Source: Fratercula arctica (Eukaryota; Chordata; Aves; Charadriiformes; Alcidae). From it: a stretch of DNA of 64,000 nucleotides. Every line of letters starts with the position of its first letter. Positions within the stretch are counted from its first letter, which is position 1. The DNA is taken from assembly GCA_947846985.1 (NCBI GenBank), contig CANTUZ010000012.1, positions 18,996,135-19,060,134 of the forward strand, written 5' to 3'. The translations under genes and the position numbers were made by a program. This document shows, one piece after another, positions 26,869-36,940 of this stretch. The notes beneath the pieces are model-generated. The model did no database searches and was not told where the DNA came from. It worked only from the letters and a program-made list of their open reading frames with translations.

Positions 26869-27620
26869 TAGACTGCTTAGCATGTGAGCTTCATGGCATA
26901 AAGATTTGAGTTTTAGAATATTACTTAAAACTGCACAAGTTTTCTGCTCTTTTTGAAAAATAATGTCTTTATTAACGTCCTCTTAAGGCCAAGGCAGAAG
27001 GAAGAAATTAATCTAAAAATGCATGTAAATCTCCAACATTGTGAAGAGTGTTTTGCAATGTTAGAGCCGCCTGGCACCAGCACTCAGAAAGTCATGACTG
27101 TTTGTGCCACCAGCCTCTTTTCATATATAATCTACTTAATCCTGAGAAGGGCGAATTGAAGACTAGTAATAATGCATCTCCAGGTCTTTCTGCCACTATC
27201 CTTGTCTCCAGACTAACGCTCTGAAATGGTCACTCTGATCTTCTATCAGCACTTCCTCTGCTCCCCTGCTGATAAAGTGTCATAATGCAAAAACCAACTG
27301 CCAGATTGTCGGCCCTGGGCAGAAGCACTCTGTTTTACCAGTTTAAATAGTAACCGCTATACTTCTCACCAGGAAAGAAACAACTCGGTCCTGTCTGTCA
27401 CGAAATACAGTACAAAACCTAGTGGCCTCAGTCCAAAAATCACAAATCCAACTGTGAATACCTCTCTCTGACAGGAGGGTTTATATAGCAGAGTTTGTGC
27501 ATAAGTCTGTTCCTTTCCACACCATGTCCTTACTTTGAGCATCTCTTAGAGTCCTCCTCACCAAGTGCCAGTGCTTGACAGCTGAAATATTTAGCTAAGT
27601 GTACATACTGAAATGGAATC

Positions 27621-27735
27621 CTGGATGGGGCTTTGAGCAGCCTGGTCTAGGGGGAGGTGTCCCTGCCCATGGCAGGGGGCTTGGACTGAGATGATCTTTA
27701 AGGTCCCTTCTAACCGGAACCATTCTATGATTCTA
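27621..27735 (+). mobile_element. CR1 LINE 3' end, 5'-truncated
   Basis: This is a short 3' fragment of a CR1 non-LTR retrotransposon. It has the family signature CTGGATGGGGCT, GAGCAGCCTGGTCTAG, GAGGTGTCCCTGCCC, then GATGATCTTTAAGGTCCCTT. It ends in the diagnostic tandem ATTCTATGATTCTA tail rather than poly(A). Extreme 5' truncation is normal for CR1. It aligns to the copy at 28562-28781 with about 90% identity by eye. It is in sense orientation relative to RPAP2. No coding capacity remains. Confidence 0.93.
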
Positions 27736-28561
27736 AGAAATGGAAAGTAATTTAACTTATTAAAAGTCTATTTATCTAAATCAAATATCCATTTATCATC
27801 TACATCAAATTCCTTTTCTAAATTTCTTTTTTTTTTTTAAAGGACTCTATTTACTCTGTCTTGGAAGGCCCTTTGTATTCTATCACTACTTTCGCTTAAT
27901 TTAAAAAAAAGTTCTTTTATATGCAGCTTTCTTTAAGTGGAGATGGTCTTAATACCAATGACTGCAGGGGGATCACCCTCAGTTGTCACTCACTTAAAGG
28001 CTCTCTGAGCTGTGAAGGTTTTAGGAAGCTGTAGACTACCTTGAGTTGATTTTTCTTATTAAAAGTATATCATTTCACAAACATATTCTGAAATAACTTT
28101 CCTATGTGGTGTCAACAGCACTATTTATCTAAATACAGTATTTGAGATGAAGTAACTTGCTGGGATATGAGTTCTTGTTAAGTGATCTTGTCAATGTTTG
28201 GTGTTAAAGTTACTTAACATTCAGCATAAGCTTTAATACTTGCTTTTGTTCATTAAAGATTTTTTAAAAACATATTTGTGCTTAGGAAGTAGATTCAGGT
28301 ATTACTATATTGCAAAAATTATATTACTGTATTACTATATGGCAGTATTTTGCAATAGAATTATGAGAAAACGAAAAAACTTTAGGATAAAAACAGTTTC
28401 AGATTAAAGCACAAATGAAAACCAACAGCTCAACATTTCACCTAATCTCCACACAGATACTATGTATGTAGATGACGTGCGTGGTGATAGCTCCTTCCAA
28501 ACGGAGGAATGTGTTTTAGCAGCACTATGCGTGTTTGGGTTTGGATCCTTTGAAGACTAGG

Positions 28562-28781
28562 AATGTTAGGAAGAAGTTCTTCACCATGAGGCTGGTGAGG
28601 CACTGGAACAGGTTGCCCAGAGAGGTGGCGGAAGCCCCATCCCTGGAAGTGTTCAAGGCCAGGCTGGATGGGGCTCTGAGCAGCCTGGTCTAGTGGGAGG
28701 TGTCCCTGCCCAGGGCAGGGGGGTTGGAACTAGATGATCTTTAAGGTCCCTTCCAACCCTAATAATTCTATGATTCTATGA
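28562..28781 (+). mobile_element. CR1 LINE 3' end, 5'-truncated
   Basis: This second CR1 copy extends further 5' than its neighbour. It includes the typical AGGAAGAAGTTCTTCACCAT, CACTGGAACAGGTTGCCCAG and GAGAGGTGGCGGAAGCCCC segments, followed by the same 3' module and an ATTCTATG-type tail. The few internal differences and intact tail suggest a moderately young insertion. It lies about 0.8 kb from the first copy on the same strand, so this is either two independent insertions or a local duplication. CR1 dominance is the main sequence clue to an avian (or other archosaur) genome. Confidence 0.95.
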
Positions 28782-30250
28782 AGATTATGCCTTCTGTTGC
28801 TGTTATTGTTGATTCTGGAACTCAATGCAATATACAGTAATGCGTGCCTTGCAGTTTCCATGATTTCAGAGGACAAGTAACACTCTCTTTGGGGATGTGC
28901 ACTAATGCCCTATTTATTTCCATTGTCTGTTCTCATGCAAATAATTTATTCTCTTGGTTGGCAACTACTTTCAGCTTCCATTCATTGTAATTCTTAAAAT
29001 CAGTGGAAACTGGATGAAATCCATCTAGTCAGTTCAGAAAATCAGGACCAAATGAAAGATCTGTAAAATGTTGTTGCTAAACAACAAATTTTGAAAGGCC
29101 AGGTATTGTTTGAATTTTAAAGCTAAACTTCATGAGCTGAATGCAGAAATACAATTTCCTGCTCCCCCACCCCCCTTTTGGTTCTCTTTTTTTTTTTTCT
29201 GAAGCACTCTGACTGCAGGCACTTTGAGACTTTAAGCACTTAATTTTGTTACCAAAACAGAAAACAGTTTCACTTTAGCAAATCTTAGCCTATAGTATCG
29301 GCTTTGAAACTGAGTTTAGTATCCCATATTAAAAGTTTTCAAGATTAAGTTAGCTTTGTTCTTGTGTTGTCAGGCCTTCTTAAAGTCTATTTTTTAAACA
29401 GTTCACTGAGAAGTATAATTTGAACTGCTTTAACGTATAGACTGTCAAAAATAAGGAATCACGTTGCTCTGATTACTCACATTGTGCCTCAGTTTGAGAA
29501 TTTAATTGGTGTCACGTGTCCATGTGCATCAAGTAAAATTAATAATAAAATTAATAAAAATGCCTCTATGAGAGGCTTCTACGTGTTTGAAGAATTCTCA
29601 GCTTAAAGCAAAACGCATTTGCTATTTTGACCTACTGTGTATTTTATGGCACACAGAACAGGGGGAAGGTCATCCAAGTGACCCTCTTGAATGTCTTTAT
29701 GAAGTTTGACAGTGTGTGACTTGCCACTTAAGTACAACTTCTGTCAAGAAGCACTGTTAATAATTTGTAGTTAAAATATTCTTCTTGGTTACTTTAAGAT
29801 AGAATTTTATAGCTCTCTCATGTTTTACTCATACAAAGAACTGGACAACTTTTACAGTATGAATGTTTAGGAGCTTTTTGATAAAGAAGAAAATAATGAC
29901 TGATATCTTTCCTTTTTTACGTATAATTATATAACATTTTGTTCTGAATTTTGTTGTCTACATTATACAACATCAATATACAACTGATTAGAGGCATACA
30001 AACTACTAGCCCATTTTTTCTAATTAGATTTTTTTTAGTTTCACTACATCTTAATAAAAATTTGTATTTCGGTACAGGTCATATTATATATAATACATAC
30101 AATCTTATATACTGTAATGAATGAAGTGTGACATTATAATCTGACTTTCAATACAGTTGTTCAAACTCACAAGCTTTGCTTTTTTACATCTGATGCTGAA
30201 AAGTTGCTTTTCTGTATCAAATATGTTTGGGTTGGGTTTTTTTTTCCCAG

Positions 30251-30434
30251 ATTGTCACAAACTACTCCACTTTTCAAGAATACTCAGAGAAGCCCAATGT
30301 ATACACAGTTCCTGACTACGTTGCTGGAAGAACTGCATTTCAAAAATGAAGATCTAGAAAGTTTAACAAAAATATTTGGAATGAACTGCATACTTGAATG
30401 GTCAGTCAATTTTAAGCTATTTTGTATGTCATAA
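30251..30434 (+). CDS. RPAP2: RPAP2 last coding exon with stop
   Basis: After the acceptor TTTCCCAG the exon completes a split Val and reads LSQTTPLFKNTQRSPMYTQF, LTTLLEELHFKNEDLESLTK and IFGMNCILE. It then continues WSVNFKLFCMS to a TAA at 30432-30434. The LLEELH-KNEDLESLT motif is the recognisable RPAP2 C-terminus. With the three earlier exons the window encodes about 145 C-terminal residues. As I remember them, mammalian proteins end soon after the CxxE that follows IF. The extra 10-11 residues here look like read-on into former 3' UTR. A cryptic donor GTCAGT just after the conserved end is an alternative. Confidence 0.9.
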
Positions 30435-30790
30435 AACTAAGCCAGTTAACAACGGTTTTAATTTTCAGCATTTTGTAAGTATGCACAGTAACTACAGATC
30501 GTATCAGGCAGAGTAGAAAATGTGTAAAGTACGTTTTAAAGTAAAGAAATATATATGGTATGGGAATGAGTGTCATCATTTTTTCACTTACAGTAAATGC
30601 CAGCTGCTTACTTATCACTTTAATCTTTTGAGAATATATAGTTGGTTTATATATAGTTGGTTTACTGCAATTTTGGGAGGAATTTTTACTCCAGTTCTAC
30701 TACAATTTGTAAAAAAAAATATATCTGTGTGGCTAAGTCTCAGCGGGGTTTTTTTATTATTAAAATGAAATTGTTATGTTCAGTCTTTCT
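30435..30790 (+). other. RPAP2: RPAP2 3' UTR (proximal part, inferred)
   Basis: AT-rich DNA follows the RPAP2 stop. The first plausible cleavage signal is ATTAAA at 30759-30764, followed by a GT/T-rich stretch. Further candidates are ATTAAA at 31583-31588 and AATAAA at 33047-33052, so a longer UTR is possible. The true end cannot be fixed from sequence alone. Confidence 0.4.
30634..30663 (+). repeat. Perfect 15-bp tandem duplication
   Basis: The 15-base unit ATATATAGTTGGTTT is present twice back to back (30634-30648 and 30649-30663), in the presumed RPAP2 3' UTR. It is probably a recent slippage event. Confidence 0.9.
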
Positions 30791-33700
30791 GATATAAAAC
30801 TGAGGTAAAAGCCATGTATTTTTTGCATGATACTGAGATTACATTTTGCATTCTGGGTAGGCTGAAAAATTTAAGAGCAAATACCTTATTTATGCTGATG
30901 ATATTCAACTGATTCGATATATAGCATTATAGTATTTAATTAATTAGTGTATTAACATCACTGATCATACTTCTTTGTTCCCCACAGAATAAGGTGATCA
31001 TCTTAACATCTACTATATGAAATAGTGGCACAGAGAACAAAAGAACACCTTCAATTGTTGGAACTTTTTTTTAAAATGAAAAATGAAATTTAGTATTCAT
31101 TGTACTACTTGCACTTCTGCTTTTTCATTTCCTTCCAATGAATAAGAATTATGGAGAAGCTGACTATAATAGCAGTTGTTCAAGGTATGCATGAAGACTA
31201 CATAAAATGTGGATTATCTGAAAGCTGTCTATTTAAAAGCAGTAGAAAGAAATTTGGATTGGTTTTGGTTTTTTCTTGCTTTGGAAATTTTCAGCCTAAA
31301 TTTGTCTACAGGAATTGGGGAACGAGAGGGGAAACAAAAAAAGTGTATTAGCCTGGAGTGTTAAGAACACTGCTACTGGTATTTTTCCAGTTGACCCACT
31401 GCATGGAGCAGCACCCATTACGAATGATGACGACAGTACACAAAGATGTGTGATCTATAGCCTGTTTATCTTGCTACTTCTAAGAAAAGGGAGGGGGTCT
31501 TTGAACTTGTGTAAAAGTTATTTTTAAATAGCTTTTCATTGTTACTAATTTGGACTTTTAAATGTATTTTAATAACTAAAAAATTAAATTTTGGCTTTCA
31601 GTAGTAATTTCATTTAAGAGAGTTGTGTTGTTTAGGCTGAGTGTGTTTAGACTTGCTTTTGTCACCAACTGATTATAAAATGCTATTTAGAACTAATCCA
31701 CTAGTAATTCTTAATGATTCCATAATATGGCTTATTGCATAGTTCTCAGGTCATAGGGCACTGTCCTTTGAGAAATTTGAGAAGAAAGTTGTAACTGATG
31801 GTGCTTAGTCTGCAGCAAATGCCAGCACTAGTTAAGGCTGAAGCAAGACTTACCAGGGCTGCTACGTAGCAATTACATTTAAACAAGAGAGTTATTCCTT
31901 TGTCTTGTTTCTGTAATTGGACACCAAAAGGGAACTCTGCACTTAATTAGTTTATTGCTGTGTAGTTCCTTCATGGTAATCAGGATAAATATGTTGATTG
32001 CCCCCGACACGCAGAAGCTCGTGCAGCTTTTCCCTGGAAGCGTCATTGTGTGGTAGAGTTTATTTAGGTTGATGCTTGACTTTTCCTTCCTTACCTTGTA
32101 ATGGGAAGTTATGTTCAGTATAACTTGTAAAAGCAACAATTTCAAATGAGGAAAACCTTTAATGCAGGGTTAAAGCTATGCATTTTTATAAGTGTGCAAT
32201 AGGAAAAAAATACCCATCGTGATCAGACAGTGTCTCATGTCAAATTCATAAGAATGCATGATGTAATCTGGATAGGAAGTGCATTGGTTTTGTATCATGA
32301 TGGAAAACTTTTTACGTGATAACTATGCAAAGAAGGGACAAGACCTCACCAAAAGATAAGCTTATAAAAGACTGAGTAATAGGTATGATACTCTGAGCAA
32401 AACTTAAACCTTGGATTTATATCGATCTGCTTCTGACTTTGGAAGTTAAATATACTTTTATTTTTAGCTAGTACTTCACTGTAGATTCTGAGCAAGACCT
32501 TTTTCTGTTCCACGTACGTTTACCTTGGGGCATAAAGGTTACAGCTACCCCATAACAACGCTGCTATGCTGAGTACACTTAGAAGGCATTACCAATGTAC
32601 ATCATACCAGGAATATGACTGTTTCATCAGGTTCAATGGCTCTCATTTGGAAAGTTTTTATACTTCCTGTCAGTTTAGTGGTGTGATTTTGTTAGTTATT
32701 TTTAGGCTTGGTCTTCAGCACTTACTGTGTATGAAACATAGAATTTGTAATAAGAGTGAATAGGTCACAGGCCCACAGACCTCTTTATCGGGGTTCACTG
32801 TAGCTGTTTTTACTGTCTGCCTTAGCAGCTCAAAAAAGTATGTGTTGAGGATTTTTGCATCTCATCCTTGGCTGCTGTGCAGTAAGCTCACTCATTCTTG
32901 CCTTAAGAATAACCTTTGTCCTTCCATGACCACCTTCACCAGTCCAGAGGAGAGACTTCTGTAATATGCTGGAAATGCCCTGAAGGGATATTCTTCACTT
33001 ACCGTTAATGATTTAATTTCCCTTAGATGTGAGTAAAGCACACATCAATAAATGCAGAAAGTATACATATACCCATTACTTTTGAGTAGGAGAAACACTG
33101 TAGACTCATCTCAAAAGAATCTTTCATACTGCCAGCCTTAGCTGGTTGTACAAAGAGCAGAACTCAACCAGCAAAAATTAAGTTCATTTATGTAGTTTTC
33201 TTATGAGCATGTTTTGTAACAGCTTAACTGCTTAGGAATGTTCAAACTAGACCTCATTTATGGTCTTAAAGCTAATTTCTGCCACAATTATCTGTCCTTT
33301 AACAGAGTACTCAGCTCACTTCTTCCCCCCCCACCCCCTCTTCTCATTTTGGTTGTGTTTGCAGGCAGATTGTTTCCTTGTGGCCTTGCTGTTATGCTTA
33401 CTGTTTTTCCTTCCTATGTTGGTTAAGTAGATGAGAACAGTTGACACTCGGTTCAGTGGTGGGTTTGAGCCTTAACTCAAGTATGCTAAATTTTAATGAC
33501 TTAGTCATGAGCTGCAGGCCTGTAAGGTCATTACAGATCTGGGACTTAGGGTAGATGGGACATAAGCCTCTATGTCTGAACAGCGCTATGAAGGGGGCAT
33601 GAGCTTGGTAAAGCCATCAGCTGCTTGGATCATAAAATCATAGAAGTCCACTCCTTCGACAGTGTAAAGCGGCCAAGCCTGTCTGGTAGTGGACCTGTAG

Positions 33701-36624
33701 CAGGGCAAATATGGTATGATGTGTTTCTTTTAGTGGCAGGAGGGAAACCAGACTTCTCCAGTGATATTCTTTATTTCTGACTTATATAACGGATATAGTA
33801 AAGAAGAGAAGAACACTTTAGTTTAAAGCTTAAAGCAAAGCCTGCTTCATGGTGTTGCAGCTTCTCAACATCAAAGGAGGAATGTGTGACATATACCTGC
33901 ATAGTGCAGATATGGATTTCTTACAAAGTTTTCTATAGATATAATGAAGTAATCTCAGGAAGAGAACAGTGTTAATAAAACCACATATGTAGAGAAAGTC
34001 AAATTGTTCAAAGTTATTCAAAGCAGTCTTTGTGCTGGCCAAAGAGGATGGAGGAAAAGCTTTTGTGTCTGTTTTCACACCAAAGTTCAGTTCACTGTCC
34101 TGTAAATACTGTCAGTGTAAGCACTGCACTCTCTAATACTGAATTTCCTAGTGCAGGGCCCTTCACTGCTGCTGTTCGATTCTTTGTGCCCATTGAGCAA
34201 GCTTGCTTATTTTTCTTGGGTTTTGGAGGGAAGAAGGGGATTCAGAGTGGTTCTCTTGATAGTTACTATTTCAGGAAAGTGGGCGGGTCATAATGTAACC
34301 TCTAAATTATCAGGTATTTAAAGAGATTACCCTGCATTTTTGTAAAGTTTGTAAATCATGTTGTGCTTGTATATGGTAATGCAAAATTCTACATTAGAAC
34401 AAGCAGAAGAGAGCTTGATTTATTTCATTGAAGACTATGAAAACAAAGTGCCTTAGTATGGCTGTGCTGCTGGCTAAACCCAAGACTAGAAAGTTACATC
34501 TACCCTGTCTTTAAAGAGTGACGCACAGAGCAAGACAGAGCATGGTACATACATGAGAGATATCTGAGGCCTCAAAGGCTGTGTCCACACAACACATAGA
34601 AGTTTCACCTGTATTTTTACTCTTCAGTCTCAGTGAGTAGTTTAAGTGAGGCATCTGTTGTGGTTTTGGGGAGGAAATACCAGTCCTGTGAATCTTGGTG
34701 TTGAACCTGCATGTCCTGCCCTTCTCTCCCTAGTCTGAGAGAAACTGGACTCTACAAAATGCAAGAGGGGATGCGCAGCTCAGCTGGACATTAAGTCTCA
34801 GCTGACCTTTAATTGCTGGAGAGAAAAGGACTAACGCATCAGTGAGAAGAAAAAGGAAGAGAGAAGGGGAAAGCGGTATTCACACCTTCTAAATTTAGGC
34901 ATCCAACCTTAAGTACCTGCCTGCCTCCATTTACTTCAGAGAGAACTGATGCTCTTAAATGTAGGTTTTCCAAATCATATCTTAGTGCGGTGTTTGAAGT
35001 GGGTGGTGTTAATGCCTCTGCTCTTGCTCCCTGGTGGCAGAAAGCAAGCAGATTACTATGGTCAAAGTTCTCAGCCAGAAGTTGACTGGCTCTCCCTGGA
35101 GCAATTAATTTAGTAATAAAGTGTGGCACAAAACTGAATGGGGACCTGCCCCTGCAAAGTGGGAAGATTTTTAGCAATCTGATGCTATTATTGGTTATTT
35201 TGATGGCTATTACTTCACACTGAATTTTTTCTTAACCTCTAAGAGTTAAACCAAAAGAATTAAAGTGAGTGGCAGTCTTTAGGAAAAAACATGTCAGTAT
35301 GTTGAAAGTACATCCAGGAGGTTACACTCCAATTCTACAATTTGCCTCTAAGCTTTCCATACCTACTGTTTATTTGTGCAATTGCTTACGAACATGCAGT
35401 ACTGTGGGTGGGGTTTAGCTTGATCTCACTGGAGTAGCAGGTAGTGCTGAACCATCATTTCCAATGAGCATTAAAGATTGAAAACACAGAATCAGCCTCT
35501 CTTTGGCAAGTCGTACATTTGCAGAAGCAGCAGATGGTATACAAGGCAGGGCTAGGGACCTATAAAGACCTCTGTTTCTCAACTGCATATCTCTACCACC
35601 TGACAGCCAGTCCTCTGATTAGAGTCAGAGGAAGTGGGTGTGCCTTCCATTAGCAAAGGCAGAAAGTAATACTGCTAGAGACTTTTCCTCTTATGAGCTT
35701 TCTTTTTGTGATTCTTCATCTTAGAACCACTTCTCTGCAAAGACTGCAGGCAGTGCTTTGGGAGCTAGGCTGCCTGAACAACACAGCAGAACATGAACTG
35801 TGGCATTTGTGGTGCTAAACAGGATTTGGTGAGGTGGGGGAAGAGAGCTGGAAACCTATGTCTTCACGTAGCTTTCTTTTGAGCACTGTGGTTTCAAAAA
35901 GCAAGTGAAAGCATATGTTGCCTCAGTGGCTGATCTGGACATGTGTGATAGATGTTAGTCATTCACCCTTTGTTACTTGCAGCTGTAGAGCGAGGAGCAA
36001 GGCAACCTTGAGATCTGAAAAAATAGACAAGACTAGCTAAAAAGAGTAATAATTTGCAAGAAGAAAGGTGAGAAACAAGCAGAAGCCTTTTTAAGCTGTT
36101 CTTGCCCTGGAAAATGGGCAATATTGTGAGATACCTTTTGGGCATCCTACTCAAAATAGTCTCCTCAGTACAGCATCAAATTTGGGGCCACATTAACAGT
36201 AGTGTCAGAGCTGGAAAGGCCAGGAACAAAGGCCACCAACTTTCTGACCAGAGTTTCTGACATCTGTGAGCCAGGTTTATCTTCCCACTGACTTTGCCAC
36301 CATAGTGGAATGTGCAGACTTAAGTCCTAGACTTAAGGAGGCTTATCAATCAGAATAATGCAGTAAGTGTGGCCCCTGTAGCACTTCAGATGTCCATCTG
36401 TGTTGGTTTTACTGTGTTATCCTGCAGTAACCCCAAGACAACAGCTCCCTAATGAGTCCCTTCTCCAAGAACAGACTCTAGTCTGTTCACAGACACATTG
36501 ATCGTAAGACAGTCACATCTTGCCACTATGAAAGCTCTCCCATAGAAGTCAGTCCCCAGGATGCTTTTGGTAGCCTATACTTTAAAGACAAAGTTTTTAC
36601 TACATTTTTGCACGCTGTGATTAC
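30791..36624. other. Intergenic or extended RPAP2 3' UTR
   Basis: There is no supported gene here. The left part is AT-rich; G+C rises visibly from about 34 kb. Open frames at 34030-34293 (+) and 34839-35177 (-) have no splice context or family match. A short TCATAAAATCATAGAA-like string near 33633 resembles CR1-type tails but is too short to call. I see no RNA gene. Confidence 0.6.
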
Positions 36625-36940
36625 CTGCAGGAGCTGCATACGAAGATCAAAGAAAGCCAGTGGGGCTACTGACTGTGGTACATCCTGCATCATTGCAAGC
36701 CACATCAAATCAATGCCATTTCTGACACTTTTCAGCCTCTTATATTTCATGGAGTACGAAACTGAATTGAACGCATAGTGGGAAAGTGGCAGCTTCTTGG
36801 AGAGTCCTAAAATTTGGTTAGAATTAGTCATCACTACAGGGAGTTTGAAGGACTTTGGATACAGCTTTAATAAGCTGCAAACACTTAGATCAGGATTTAC
36901 ATCATAAATCTTTGCTTTTTGTCTACTCAAATGGGAGTGT
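36625..36940 (-). CDS. Candidate unidentified coding exon
   Basis: On the minus strand a 316-nt stretch is bounded by a good acceptor (CTGTTTTGTAG) and a good donor (CAG then GTAATC). It is open throughout for 105 codons plus one leading base; the surrounding open frame runs 36526-36999. The translation has ordinary protein composition, with phrases such as IYDVNPDLSVCSLLKLYPKS, LGLSKKLPLSHYAFNSVSY and WLAMMQDVPQSVAPLAF. It shows no low-complexity bias. I do not recognise the family and no function is claimed. It could be an exon of an unlisted gene, a remnant of one, or a chance ORF: about one this long is expected by chance in a window of this size. Confidence 0.3.

Larger units (their letters stand above)
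9112..30250 (+). other. RPAP2: RPAP2 last intron (21.1 kb)
   Basis: This long AT-rich intron runs from GTAAGT to the acceptor TTTTTTCCCAG at 30240-30250. Recognisable contents are two CR1 3' ends (27621-27735 and 28562-28781), a 29-bp AT palindrome (18230-18258), a pyrimidine-rich tract (16964-17010) and A-rich tracts (22627-22672, 26832-26868). Minus-strand open frames at 22888-23172 and 24139-24459 look somewhat protein-like, but no gene could be built from them. Joining the flanking exons gives an uninterrupted RPAP2 frame, so no intermediate coding exon is needed. Confidence 0.85.

Noticed and set aside
33625..33720. Possible CR1 remnant (AAATCATAGAA-type string)
   Set aside because: Only a dozen bases resemble the CR1 tail on the opposite strand; there is no body sequence to support it.
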